Source: Pyxidicoccus parkwaysis (GTDB lineage Bacteria > Myxococcota > Myxococcia > Myxococcales > Myxococcaceae). Taken from it: DNA of 64,000 nucleotides. Positions 33,346 to 42,191 of this stretch are shown piece after piece. The position numbers and the translations under genes are program-made. Position 1 is the first letter of the stretch. Every line of letters starts with the position of its first letter. Below the pieces are notes generated by a model. That model did no database searches and was not told the origin of the DNA. It was given only the letters and a program-made list of their open reading frames with translations. Location of the stretch: NCBI RefSeq assembly GCF_017301735.1, contig NZ_CP071090.1, forward strand, positions 11,205,001 to 11,269,000. Direction: 5' to 3'.

Positions 33346-34883
33346 GCTCCGCTCCTCCGGCGTCGTGGCAGCCCCTTGCTCTTGCGGGGCTTCACGGCCT
33401 GCTTCGTCTTCTTCGTGCTCGGGGGCAGCGGCCGGGCCTGGCCGGTGAGGATGGCCTCCGCGCTCTCGAATGTCTCGGCCACGTCGATGCCCCGCGAGGT
33501 GACGGAGAACAGGCGCAGGGCCGGGTCGTTGTCGCTCTCGCGCATCTTCAGGACGGACAGCATGCGGTAGAGCTGCGAGCGCAGCTCCACGAAGCGCAGC
33601 AGGAGGATGTTGTCGATGATGGCCTCCACCCCCTCCAGCGGCGCGTTCAGCTCCGGGCCGAAGAGGGTGTTGGTCTGCTGCGTGGCCAGCATGGTGACGC
33701 CCAGGCCGCGCAGCGTGTTGTTGAGCGCGGTGAGGAAGCGCGGGGTGCGGCCCTTGTCGCTGGACTCCTGGATGAAGGGCTCCAGCCCGTCCAGCACCAC
33801 GCGCTGGATGCGGTGCTTCTTCACCAGCTCGAAGAGCTCCTGCACCAGCGCGTCCGGCAGCGTCTCCACCGACACGCGCGACTCCAGGTGCACCAGGCCC
33901 GCGTCCACGTGCTTGCCCAAATCCAGGCCCACGTGCTCCGCCTTGTTGATGAGGCGTTGCGCCGTCTCCACGAAGCCGAAGTACAGGCCCGGCTCACCCC
34001 GGCGCGCACCCTCCGCGAGGAAGTGCAGGCACAACAGCGTCTTGCCGCTGCCGGGCGAGCCGAAGATGAGCGTGGACGAGTAGCGCACCAGCCCGCCACG
34101 GAGCATCTCGTCCAGCCGGGGGATGCCGAAGGGCTGCCGCTCTCGCAGGTCCGGCACGCGCGACGTCTGCTCGGAGAAGAGGGCCTCCGTGCGCGGATAC
34201 ACCCGGACGCCGTCGTTGCTGATGTCGAAGCTGTGCTTGCCCACCAGCTGCGCGCCGCCGCGGAACTTCACCACCTCCAGGGTGCGCACCATCTTCACGC
34301 CCATCGGGTCCATGGTGAGGACGACGACGCCGTCCACCATGGCGAACTGCGGGTCCGCCGGGTCATTGCGCTGGCCGGTGAGCAGCAGCGTGGTGCAGCC
34401 CGCGAGCGCGTTGTGCACGCAAAGGCCGTGGAGGAACTCGCGGAAGGCGAGCCGCGACTCGGCGCGCTCCTCCACCGCGGCCAGCCCGTCCACCACCAGC
34501 GCCGAGGCGCCCACCTCGCGCACCGCGCGGAAGATGAGCCGGCTCAGGCCCGCCAGACCGTCCGCCTTCAGCGGCGCGTAGCCGCTCTCGTAGGTCACCG
34601 CCTGGCCAATCTCCTCCTTGCGGAAGAAGCTCATGCCCTCCAGGTGCAGCACCATGCGCGAGTGCGACTCGGCGAGCACGGTGAGGTAGATGGCCTTGCC
34701 TCCGCGGGCCACGGTGGAGAAGCAGAACTGGTTGCCGAGGATGGTCTTCCCCGTCCCTGGTTCGCCGGTGATGATGTACGTGCCACCACGCAGCCAGCCG
34801 CCGCGCAGCAGGGTGTCCAGGCCCGGTACGCCGGTGGAGACCCGCGGGTCGCTCTCTCCCGGCAGGTCAGCGATGTCCGTCAC
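33342..34883 (-). CDS. KaiC-like double-domain ATPase
   Basis: 513 residues from GTG 34883, chosen because AGGAGGAAGG lies seven bases upstream; the upstream extension of the open frame is low-complexity. Two RecA/KaiC domains in tandem: first P-loop GEPGTGKT (40-47), second GSPGSGKT around residue 275; TGVPGLDTLLRGGWLRGGT and FGIPRLDEMLRGGLVRYSS are the matching KaiC-type openings. The C-terminus is a basic tail (KKTKQAVKPRKSKGLPRRRR). The cyanobacterial clock sites are not evident and no KaiA/KaiB is nearby. In non-cyanobacteria such proteins work with sensor kinases and response regulators; here the coupled receiver supports that. Confidence 0.9.
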   Translation of the reverse strand: MTDIADLPGESDPRVSTGVPGLDTLLRGGWLRGGTYIITGEPGTGKTILGNQFCFSTVARGGKAIYLTVLAESHSRMVLHLEGMSFFRKEEIGQAVTYESGYAPLKADGLAGLSRLIFRAVREVGASALVVDGLAAVEERAESRLAFREFLHGLCVHNALAGCTTLLLTGQRNDPADPQFAMVDGVVVLTMDPMGVKMVRTLEVVKFRGGAQLVGKHSFDISNDGVRVYPRTEALFSEQTSRVPDLRERQPFGIPRLDEMLRGGLVRYSSTLIFGSPGSGKTLLCLHFLAEGARRGEPGLYFGFVETAQRLINKAEHVGLDLGKHVDAGLVHLESRVSVETLPDALVQELFELVKKHRIQRVVLDGLEPFIQESSDKGRTPRFLTALNNTLRGLGVTMLATQQTNTLFGPELNAPLEGVEAIIDNILLLRFVELRSQLYRMLSVLKMRESDNDPALRLFSVTSRGIDVAETFESAEAILTGQARPLPPSTKKTKQAVKPRKSKGLPRRRRSGA

Positions 34884-35221
34884 AGATGCGCCTTCCTCCT
34901 GGGCCTCGAAGCTAGGCCACCCGGTGGCGGCAGCCACGGAATTGGACGCGCTGTGTTCGGAATGCGGCGATGGACGCCTTCGCCTCGTGGCCGGGTCAGG
35001 GGCGCACCAGAATCGTCGGTAATGACAGCCATGTTGGCCGGTGATGTCGGGTGCGTGCCGGAGGAGCGCCGCGCTCGACTGTCGCTCCCGGTACACATTC
35101 AAGGCCGGGCCGTTGTGCGGGCACCCGGGAAAGGGCGCAGACTTGGAGGCTGGCCCTGGCGCCACGGACGGCGCGGTGGGAGGACGGGCAGTGCCCGTAC
35201 CGGGGGCCGGGAGCGGAATCC
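34884..35221. other. Divergent intergenic region, no gene seen
   Basis: 338 bp between the KaiC-like gene and the alpha/beta-hydrolase. The KaiC side has a TAGCTT -10-like hexamer 5' of its Shine-Dalgarno site. Nothing else stands out: no credible ORF, dyad or repeat. Confidence 0.5.
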
Positions 35222-36004
35222 ATGAAGCACCGAGAGCCGAAGACGGTGACTGTCACCGGGCCCGCGGGACGGCTGATGGCGACAGTCGATGGGGATGGCG
35301 GCATTCCGACGCTGTTCGTGCATGGAGTTCCAGCCGACCGGACGCTCTGGGCTGGAGCGCAGCACGACCTCGCGACGCGCAGCATCGCGTTCGACCTGCG
35401 AGGCCTGGGCGAGAGCAGCGGCTCGCACGGGCCCTTCGGCATCGAAGCGGCGGTGGAGGACGTGGTCGCGGTCGCGGACGCACTGGCCCCGGAGAAGTTC
35501 GTCCTGGTGGGGCATGGCTTCGGAGCCGCGGTGGCCGGTGCCTTCGCCGCGTACTACCCCGAGCGGCTCGCCGGGCTGCTCTATGTGGAAGCGCCGGGGG
35601 ACTTGCGCCGCACCCCGAAGGCCGAGGTGGACGCGTGGCTGGAGAACTTCAGCGCGGCGAAGTACGGCGCCTTCCATGAGCACTGGCTCACGCCGCTGCT
35701 CCTCGAAGCGAAGGAGGCGACGCGCGTCCAGGTGATGAAGATGATGCGCACGTCGAGGCGCGAGGCCATCGCCGGGAATCTGGAGTCGCTCTACCACCAC
35801 GACCCGGGTGAGGCCTTCGAGCAGTTCAAGGGCCACACCCACGCGCTGGCCGCCTCCACGGGCCCGAGGACGCTGGTGAGCGAGCATCCCCAGCTGTCCC
35901 GCGCCGTGGCGACTCATGCGAGTCATTGGCTGATGCTGGACTCCGCGCAGTGGTTCCACGCGGAGTTGGTCCGCTTCCTCGGAGAGTGCCGGCACAGCCA
36001 CTGA
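35222..36004 (+). CDS. Alpha/beta-hydrolase-fold protein lacking the nucleophile serine
   Basis: 260 residues from ATG 35222, with GGAG eight bases upstream. The fold is clear: TLFVHGVPADRTLWA (oxyanion region), FDLRGLGESSG, then the nucleophile elbow, which reads VGHGFGAA where GHSFGxA is expected, so glycine replaces serine. A histidine in HASHWLML near the end is at the catalytic position. Neither Asp nor Cys replaces the serine. It may be a non-catalytic binding protein, a cofactor-free dioxygenase-like derivative, or inactive. It stands alone between divergent and convergent genes. Confidence 0.85.
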   Translation: MKHREPKTVTVTGPAGRLMATVDGDGGIPTLFVHGVPADRTLWAGAQHDLATRSIAFDLRGLGESSGSHGPFGIEAAVEDVVAVADALAPEKFVLVGHGFGAAVAGAFAAYYPERLAGLLYVEAPGDLRRTPKAEVDAWLENFSAAKYGAFHEHWLTPLLLEAKEATRVQVMKMMRTSRREAIAGNLESLYHHDPGEAFEQFKGHTHALAASTGPRTLVSEHPQLSRAVATHASHWLMLDSAQWFHAELVRFLGECRHSH

Positions 36005-36059
36005 GCCGGGCAGCTCGCGAGGCTCCATGCACGTGGCGCGGCTCACCGCGCCGGAAAGT

Positions 36060-37616
36060 TCACCGCGCGGCCGTCAGCTTGTCGCGCAAGAGGTGCTTCT
36101 GCACCTTGCCGAGCGCATTGCGAGGCAGCGCCTCCGCGAACACCACGCGGCGCGGCTTCTTGAAGCTGGCGAGCCGGTCCTTGCACCAGTCCACCAGCGC
36201 CTGCGCTTCCGGCGCGGGCGCACCGGCGGCCGGCACCACCACGGCGACCACCTGCTCGCCGAAGTCCGCGTCCGGCATGCCGAGCACCGCCACCTCCGCG
36301 ACGCCCGGGTGCGAGGCGAGCACTTCCTCCACCTCGCGCGGGTACACGTTGAAGCCGCCGCTGATGATGAGCTCACGAGCGCGGCCCGTAATCTTCAAGT
36401 AGCCGTCTGCGTCGTACTCTCCGAGGTCGCCGGTGCGGAACCAGCCCTCCGCGTCGAAGGACTCGGCGGTGGCGTCCGGCCGGCGCCAGTAGCCGGCGAA
36501 GACGTGAGGCCCGCGGACCTCAATCTCACCCGTCTCCCCGCGCCCGAGCGGCTTGCGCGAGCGCACGTCCACCACGCGCGCCTCCTGGCCGGGGTAGGGG
36601 AAGCCCACCGTGCCGGGGCGGCGCTCGCCGTCGTACGGGTTGGTGGTGTTCATGATGGTCTCCGTCATCCCATACCGCTCCAGGATGCGAGCACCGAGCT
36701 CCGCCTCGATGTCACCGAAGAGCTGCGGGCTGAGCGGCGCCGAGCCCGACACCCACAGCCGCAGCCTGCGAGGCTTCACCCCCGTGCGCCAGGCCTCCTC
36801 CAGCAGCCGCCCGTACATGGTGGGCACGCCGAAGAACATCGTGAGCGAGGCGTCGTCACACAGCGCCTCCAGCACCTCGGTGGCCACGAACTTCCGGCGC
36901 AGGTCCACGCTGGCGCCCGTGTACAGCGTGCCGTGCAGGCCCACCATGAGGCCGTGCGTGTGGAACAGCGGCAGCGCGAGCAGCAGCTTGTCCTTCTCCG
37001 TCCACCCCCACGCCTCGGTGACGGCCTTCACGTTGGCCAGCAGGTTGCGGTGCAGCAGCATGGCGCCCTTCGAGCGGCCCGTGGTGCCGGAGGTGTAGCC
37101 CAGCACCGCCAGCTCGTCCGGACGCGGAAGCTCCAACGTCTCCGCGGTGGCCGCCGCTCCCTTCGAGAGCAACGCCTCGAACGGCACCACCGTCAGTGAC
37201 GCCGGAAGCGCGACGGCCGGAGCCTCCACGGTGACGAGCCACTGGAGCGAGGGAAGCTGCTCCCTCAACGGCGCCAGCTCCGCCGCGCCCGATGCGCCGG
37301 TGACGCACGCGCGCACCTCCGCGTCGGAGAGGATGTGGGCCAGCTCCACCTGTTTGTACGCGGTGTTGACGAGCACCACCACGCCGCCCGCGTGCTGCAC
37401 GCCGAGGTAGGCGATGGCGAACTGCGGGCTGTTCTCCAGGAACAGCGCCACGCGCTCGCCGCGCTGGAGCCCGAGCGCCTTCAGGCCCCGAGCGAAGTCA
37501 GCGACGCGTCCGGCGAGCGCGCCGTAGGTGTACGCCTCGCCCTCGAAGGTGAGCAGCGGGCGCGAGGGAGTGCGGTGGGCGTGGTCCAGGAAGGCTTCGA
37601 GCAGGGAGGACGGCAT
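36060..37616 (-). CDS. Acyl-CoA ligase of the AMP-binding family (malonyl-CoA synthetase-like)
   Basis: 518 residues from ATG 37616. The adenylate-forming signature is YTSGTTGRSKGAM; PLFHTHGLMVGLHGTLYTGA, YGMTETIMNTTNPYDG and GFPYPGQEARVVD resemble MatB malonyl-CoA synthetases; the hinge and C-terminal lysine are in GWFRTGDLGEYD and PRNALGKVQKHLLRDKL. It activates a carboxylic acid to acyl-AMP and then acyl-CoA, perhaps malonate for polyketide extension, but a methylmalonate or fatty acid is possible. TAGGCT lies eight bases before the ATG with no Shine-Dalgarno site. Confidence 0.9.
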   Translation of the reverse strand: MPSSLLEAFLDHAHRTPSRPLLTFEGEAYTYGALAGRVADFARGLKALGLQRGERVALFLENSPQFAIAYLGVQHAGGVVVLVNTAYKQVELAHILSDAEVRACVTGASGAAELAPLREQLPSLQWLVTVEAPAVALPASLTVVPFEALLSKGAAATAETLELPRPDELAVLGYTSGTTGRSKGAMLLHRNLLANVKAVTEAWGWTEKDKLLLALPLFHTHGLMVGLHGTLYTGASVDLRRKFVATEVLEALCDDASLTMFFGVPTMYGRLLEEAWRTGVKPRRLRLWVSGSAPLSPQLFGDIEAELGARILERYGMTETIMNTTNPYDGERRPGTVGFPYPGQEARVVDVRSRKPLGRGETGEIEVRGPHVFAGYWRRPDATAESFDAEGWFRTGDLGEYDADGYLKITGRARELIISGGFNVYPREVEEVLASHPGVAEVAVLGMPDADFGEQVVAVVVPAAGAPAPEAQALVDWCKDRLASFKKPRRVVFAEALPRNALGKVQKHLLRDKLTAAR

Positions 37617-37741
37617 GGCGGCGCAGCCTACCGCCAGCGCCCCGTCGTGAGGCTCACACAATCATGCTCCAGTAATAAATGCTTAACCTGTAAAACATGT
37701 TCCTGGCTAGGGTGCTCGCTTCTCTTCTCCAGGAGCCATCC

Positions 37742-39298
37742 ATGACGAGGGAGTTCAGCCGGGTGCTGGCGATGGTGCTGACGGCGTGGGCGCTGGTGCC
37801 CACCGTCGCGTCGGCGCAGCTGCCGTACCCCACGCGCAGCGCGTACCGCATCAAGAGCGTGCAGCCCGACTTCTGGCCCAGCTACGACGAAATCGCCGGC
37901 AACAACACCGGCGGCGTGGCGATGAACCTCGTCTGGGCCAACTGGGAGCCGTCGGTGCAGGCTCCGCCATGCGCGGCGGGCCGCGTGGAGTACGGCGGGC
38001 ACTGCTTCGTGCTGGACGCTGGAGTGGATGCGGCCATCCGCGAGTGGACGGCGCGCGGCGTGGTGGTGACGGCGATTGTCTACGGCGTGCCCGCGTGGGC
38101 GCGAGCGGGGCGCGTGTGTACGCCTGCCGCGCCGGGCTTCGAAATCTTCTGTGCGCCCAACAACGCGGCGGACTACGGGCGCTTCGCGGGCATGCTGTCG
38201 TGGCTCTACAACGGACAGAGCGGGCACGGCCGCATCGCGGACTTCGTCATCCACAACGAGGTCAACTCCAACGACTGGTTCGACATCGGCTGCGGGCAGG
38301 GCGCGGGGGCGTGCAACGTCACGGCGTGGCTGGACACGTATGCGGCCAACTACAACGCGGCCTATGACGCGGTGACGGCGTGGCAGCCCGCGGCGAAGGT
38401 GCTCATCTCGCTGACGCACCACTTCGGCACGGAGTTCGACCAGCCCTCAGCCTCGAGCCCGCTCCTGTCCGGCATCACCGTCATCAGTGGCATCGCGGCG
38501 CGGGCGGGCTCGCGCTCGTGGCGCGTGGCGTATCACCCGTATGCACCGGACCTCTTCAAGCCGCAGTTCTCCGCGGACGATTACCCGCGCGTGACGTACG
38601 GCAACCTGGGCGTGCTGGCGGGCTGGCTGCGCAAGACGTATCCGAGCCGCCCGCACGCGTGGGAAATCCAGCTCACGGAGAGCGGCATCCACTCGGGCAG
38701 CCCGCAGTCCTCCGAGGCCGCGCAGCAGACCGCCGTGTGCAACACGTTCCGCAACGTGCTCGGGACGCCGGGCATCGAGAACTACGTCTACCACCGCATG
38801 CAGGACAACGCGGCGGAGGGCGGGCTCGCGCTCGGGCTGCGCCGCACGGATGGCAGCGCGAAGCCCGCGTGGTCCACCTGGGCGCTGGCGAACCGGAATG
38901 ACTTGAGCCCGCCGCAGCTCTCCTGCGGCTTCGAGGACCTGCCGTACACGCGCCTGCGCCGTGCGTACAACGCCTCGCGCGGCCACTGGGCGTCGTCTCG
39001 CCTGCCGCCTTCGGGCTTCACGGTGGAGAGCTCGTGGAGGCTGCTGCGCGACCCGGCGGCGGGCACGCGGATGCTCTACGAGTGCCGCGTGGGCAACCAC
39101 AACCTGCTCACCTCGGATGTGAACTGCGAGGGCCAGTTCCCCATGGGCCCCGTGGGCTACATCTACACCTCGCAGGTGGCGGGCACGGTGCCGCTGTACC
39201 GCTGCCGCATCGGCCAGGGGCAGGACCACTTCGTCTCGCCCGCGTCCAACTGCGAGGGACAGATTACGGAGCAGCTCCTCGGCTACGTGGTGCCGTAG
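37742..39298 (+). CDS. Secreted DUF5722-like (glycoside-hydrolase-fold) protein with C-terminal repeats
   Basis: 518 residues from ATG 37742, with AGGAG nine bases upstream and TAGGGT as likely -10 at 37709. Signal peptide cleaved after ASA near 25. The main domain looks like a TIM-barrel glycoside hydrolase: FVIHNEVNSNDWF places E173 as acid/base, and IQLTESGIHSG places E313 as nucleophile. Residues about 405-518 hold two repeats, YECRVGNHNLLTSDVNCEGQ and YRCRIGQGQDHFVSPASNC, each ending in GYIY/GYVV; such modules occur at the end of secreted myxobacterial enzymes and may bind carbohydrate. Substrate unknown. Confidence 0.8.
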   Translation: MTREFSRVLAMVLTAWALVPTVASAQLPYPTRSAYRIKSVQPDFWPSYDEIAGNNTGGVAMNLVWANWEPSVQAPPCAAGRVEYGGHCFVLDAGVDAAIREWTARGVVVTAIVYGVPAWARAGRVCTPAAPGFEIFCAPNNAADYGRFAGMLSWLYNGQSGHGRIADFVIHNEVNSNDWFDIGCGQGAGACNVTAWLDTYAANYNAAYDAVTAWQPAAKVLISLTHHFGTEFDQPSASSPLLSGITVISGIAARAGSRSWRVAYHPYAPDLFKPQFSADDYPRVTYGNLGVLAGWLRKTYPSRPHAWEIQLTESGIHSGSPQSSEAAQQTAVCNTFRNVLGTPGIENYVYHRMQDNAAEGGLALGLRRTDGSAKPAWSTWALANRNDLSPPQLSCGFEDLPYTRLRRAYNASRGHWASSRLPPSGFTVESSWRLLRDPAAGTRMLYECRVGNHNLLTSDVNCEGQFPMGPVGYIYTSQVAGTVPLYRCRIGQGQDHFVSPASNCEGQITEQLLGYVVP

Positions 39299-39328
39299 CG
39301 AGGCACCGCGCTCGGGGCTCCGGTCTGC

Positions 39329-40174
39329 TCATGCGGCCACGGCCAGCGAGGGCGTGGTGGCATGACGCCGGAAGTCGGTGGGGCAGTGGGCGCAGAAGAC
39401 GCTCACCTCGTTCGAGTGATTGCGAATGAGCTCCCGCAGGCGCGCCTGGTTCGCCTTGCGCGCCTCGTTGTCCGTCGAGCGCAGCCACTGGAAGAGGGCC
39501 ACGCCGGGCGGGCTGCGCGGTGACACGGGGTCCACTTCGCGGTGGCTGAAGTACGCATCCCCCGCGTGCAGGAGCCAGCCGCTCGCCGTCTTCACCGCGA
39601 TGCCGCAGTGGCCCTCCGAGTGACCCTGGAGCGGGACGATGAGCACCTCGTCACCGAGGCCCGGGATGGGCCGCACGGCCTCGAAGCCGAACCAGCGCTC
39701 GCCGTCCACGGCGTGCACGTTCCACCGGGGGCCGTGGGCCCACTGCTGCTGCCGGTAGCCGAACTTCTTGCTGCGGTCCACGGGCTTCATCGCCGCGAGG
39801 TGCTCGTCGCGGAAGATGTGCACCTCGGCGGTGGGGAAGTCCGACAGCCCGCCCGCATGGTCCAGGTCCAGGTGCGTGGGGAGGATGTGGCGCACGTCCT
39901 CGCGCTTGAAGCCGAGCCGCTCGACCTGCGCGACAGCGGTCTCCCGCATGTCGAGCCGGGGCGCGTTGCGCTTGATGAAGCGCTGCCCCAGGCGTGACGG
40001 GTCCTGGATGTCGTGCGCGCCCAGGCCCGTGTCGACGAGCGCGAGGCCCTGCCGGGTCTCCAGCACGAGGCAATGACAGACCATCTGCGCGCGAGAGAAG
40101 AGGCTTCCCTCGCCGAGCACGAGGCGCGAGCTCGCGGGGCACAGGGTTCCGCAGTTGATGTGATGGACGCGCAT
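39329..40174 (-). CDS. Metallo-beta-lactamase-fold hydrolase, N-acyl homoserine lactonase-like
   Basis: 281 residues, ATG 40174 with GGAG nine bases upstream. Metal motif THLDLDHAGG (H101, D103, D105, H106), H185 in LQGHSEGHCG and D206 in LLHAGDAYFS. Family members usually have HxHxDH; here the second histidine is Asp (HxDxDH). No signal peptide. It is divergent from an AraC-type regulator, a pattern that would suit induction by the substrate. Lactonase activity against acyl-homoserine lactones is by family resemblance only. Confidence 0.78.
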   Translation of the reverse strand: MRVHHINCGTLCPASSRLVLGEGSLFSRAQMVCHCLVLETRQGLALVDTGLGAHDIQDPSRLGQRFIKRNAPRLDMRETAVAQVERLGFKREDVRHILPTHLDLDHAGGLSDFPTAEVHIFRDEHLAAMKPVDRSKKFGYRQQQWAHGPRWNVHAVDGERWFGFEAVRPIPGLGDEVLIVPLQGHSEGHCGIAVKTASGWLLHAGDAYFSHREVDPVSPRSPPGVALFQWLRSTDNEARKANQARLRELIRNHSNEVSVFCAHCPTDFRRHATTPSLAVAA

Positions 40175-40304
40175 GGTCAGCTCTCCGTTGGGGTGGTTCG
40201 CATGCGCATCGAGTAGGAGCTACGCGCGGAAGGCGATTGGAGGAATCGGCCATCTCACCGGTGGCCGGGTTGAAGGTAGCGGGACGGTGCCCCATGCTTG
40301 GGGC

Positions 40305-41099
40305 GTGACTGTCTCGGTCCTCCCCGTCGCGCCCGGGAGCGCGCTGTCGAGCTTCGTGCGGAGCTTCCTCGTCATCTCAGGGGATGCCGAGGGCGCCTTC
40401 GTCCGCCTGCCGGACGGCCATGCGGACCTGGTGCTGCGCTTCTCGCCCTCGTACGAAGGGGTGTACGCGATTGGTACGCGGCTGAGCGTGCTGCGCAAGC
40501 CGGTGGAGGCCGTGCCGCCCCAGACAATCATCGTGCGCTTCAAGCCTGGGGGCGCCTACCCCTTCTTCGGTGTGCCCATGTCCGAGCTCACCGAGCGTGT
40601 CGTGTCTCTCGACACGCTCTGGGGCGCGGAGGGTGCGCGGTTGCGCCAGCGACTCGCGGACGCGGCCTCGGTGACGGAGCGGCGGCACCTGCTGGAGTCG
40701 ACGCTCACGGAGCGCCTCCGCCGCGGAGACGTCTTCGAGCCCGCCGGAGCGCCCGTGGTGAGGCGCGCCGTCCGGCTCATCACCGAGGCTTCGGAGCTGC
40801 CGCGAGTCGAAGGACTGGCGCGCGGACTGGGCATCAGCCCGAGGCACCTGCGCCGCGCCTTCGAGGACGTGGTGGGCATGGGCCCGAAGGAGTTCGCGCG
40901 CGTCGTGCGATTCCAGCGGGCCGTGCGTGCCTCGGCGCGTGCCTCCGCGCCGGACTGGGGCGCCATCGCCGCGGCGACGGGGTACTACGACCAGTCACAC
41001 CTCATCACCGAGTTCAAGGCGCTGACAGGGCTCACGCCCCGCGCGCTCCTGAAGCCGCTCAGCGCGACTCCTTCTGAAACGTCTTCACCAATGCGTTGA
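40305..41099 (+). CDS. AraC family transcriptional regulator
   Basis: 264 residues from GTG 40305 (GTG 40287 in frame is an alternative). The C-terminal half has both helix-turn-helix units of AraC proteins: LPRVEGLARGLGISPRHLRR, then DWGAIAAATGYYDQSHLITE. The N-terminal half starts with a cupin-like stretch (VRSFLVISGDAEGAFVRLPD) of the DUF6597 type. It is divergent from the MBL gene at 40174 with a 130-bp gap and probably controls it. Its 3' end overlaps the convergent lipoprotein by 41 bp. Confidence 0.92.
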   Translation: MTVSVLPVAPGSALSSFVRSFLVISGDAEGAFVRLPDGHADLVLRFSPSYEGVYAIGTRLSVLRKPVEAVPPQTIIVRFKPGGAYPFFGVPMSELTERVVSLDTLWGAEGARLRQRLADAASVTERRHLLESTLTERLRRGDVFEPAGAPVVRRAVRLITEASELPRVEGLARGLGISPRHLRRAFEDVVGMGPKEFARVVRFQRAVRASARASAPDWGAIAAATGYYDQSHLITEFKALTGLTPRALLKPLSATPSETSSPMR

Positions 41100-41430
41100 T
41101 GCGCCGGCCGGTGGGGTCTTCCTTCCGAGGGTCGGCGATGACGAGCACCCTCTTCCCCGAGACGACCGAGGAACCCACGGAGTTGCCGACGAGCGTCCAG
41201 CCTGGCTCCTCGGCCTGCTTCGCCTTCTCGGCGTTGTCGAAGGTGCACAGCGTGGCGTCCAGGCCGCTCACCTTGCCGGCCTGACACTTGCCGCCGGGCA
41301 GCTTCTCGCCGACGTCGGTGAAGGCGGAGGGCGTCTCACCCGCTGCCTTCCACGCGTCCAGTACGTCATCCGTGCCGCTGGAGCAGCCCGTTACCAGCAG
41401 GGCCCACAGCGGCAAAGTCATCCTCCGCAT
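41059..41430 (-). CDS. Small lipoprotein of unknown function
   Basis: 123 residues with a signal and lipobox (LVTGC, Cys 16). The mature part has two cysteines (GGKCQAGK and ATLCTFDN), likely one disulfide. It follows the His/Asp-rich protein by two bases on the same strand (upstream stop 41433-41435, start 41430), so an operon is nearly certain. Its last 41 bases overlap the 3' end of the AraC gene on the opposite strand. Family not recognised. Confidence 0.8.
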   Translation of the reverse strand: MRRMTLPLWALLVTGCSSGTDDVLDAWKAAGETPSAFTDVGEKLPGGKCQAGKVSGLDATLCTFDNAEKAKQAEEPGWTLVGNSVGSSVVSGKRVLVIADPRKEDPTGRRINALVKTFQKESR

Positions 41431-41432
41431 GC

Positions 41433-42191
41433 TCAGTGCTTTCCCTTGTGCTTGTGCTTGTGGTGACCGTTGCCATGGCCGTGATGGTGGTGGTCATCGT
41501 CGTCATCCTCATCGTCGTCGTGGTCATGGACGACGCGCTCCTCGCGGATGATGACCACCTCGCGCTGGGGCGGAGGCGGAGGCGGCGGAGGACTGCCCAC
41601 CGTCACTTCGACGCGCGGCACGGGGAGGTGGACGTCCACCTGGAAGATGGGGCCGTGGTACTCGGGCGGCGGAGCGATGCGGACCGCGGGGCGCAGCGGG
41701 TTCCAGGTGCGGTAGACGGAGTTGATGCGGATGAGCTTCGGGCGCTCTCGCTGGTAGTCGTCGGGGTAGTCGCCCGCGTAGTAGGAGACGTCTTCCTTCT
41801 CGACGAAGCGGTGGTGCGGCGGGGGCTCGTAGGCGTGGTAGTGCGGCCCGTCGTGGTAGCAGTACGCGACGTCGTCCTTGTCCGCGTCGACGTGGACGAT
41901 GACGTTGAGGACCACGGGATGGTGGCCGTAGAAGGCGTGCCGGGGGCCCTCGTAGCCGAAGGGCGTCGGGTCGCCGATGAAGACGTAGACGCCGTCATGG
42001 GTGCGGTAGAGCACGTCGGCATTCACGGGTGCGGCGGTATGCACGTGCGTGATTTCGATGTGGCACAGGCCATCCGCGGGCTGCCCGGTGCGCGGGTGCA
42101 TGCCGGCGTACTTCCACTGCTTCGCCTCGGCGGTGCCGGCGGCGGTGAGCAGGAGCGCCGCGAACAGGGCGGCCAGATTCAGTCGTGACAT
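41433..42191 (-). CDS. Secreted protein with polyproline stretch and His/Asp-rich tail
   Basis: 252 residues from ATG 42191 with GAGGAAC upstream. Signal peptide cleaved after AEA about residue 23. The body includes DGLCHIEITHVH, many Tyr and His residues (YHDGPHYHAYEPPPHHRF), a run of eight prolines, and a last segment of about 32 residues almost only His, Asp, Glu, Gly and Lys (HDHDDDEDDDDDHHHHGHG). Such a tail can bind Zn, Ni, Cu or Ca in the periplasm. A metal chaperone, sink or sensor role is inference. It is followed directly by the lipoprotein gene. Confidence 0.82.
   Translation of the reverse strand: MSRLNLAALFAALLLTAAGTAEAKQWKYAGMHPRTGQPADGLCHIEITHVHTAAPVNADVLYRTHDGVYVFIGDPTPFGYEGPRHAFYGHHPVVLNVIVHVDADKDDVAYCYHDGPHYHAYEPPPHHRFVEKEDVSYYAGDYPDDYQRERPKLIRINSVYRTWNPLRPAVRIAPPPEYHGPIFQVDVHLPVPRVEVTVGSPPPPPPPPQREVVIIREERVVHDHDDDEDDDDDHHHHGHGNGHHKHKHKGKH

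Noticed and set aside
33342..34883. A circadian clock locus
   Set aside because: KaiC-like fold only; no kaiA or kaiB and no recognisable clock phosphosites.
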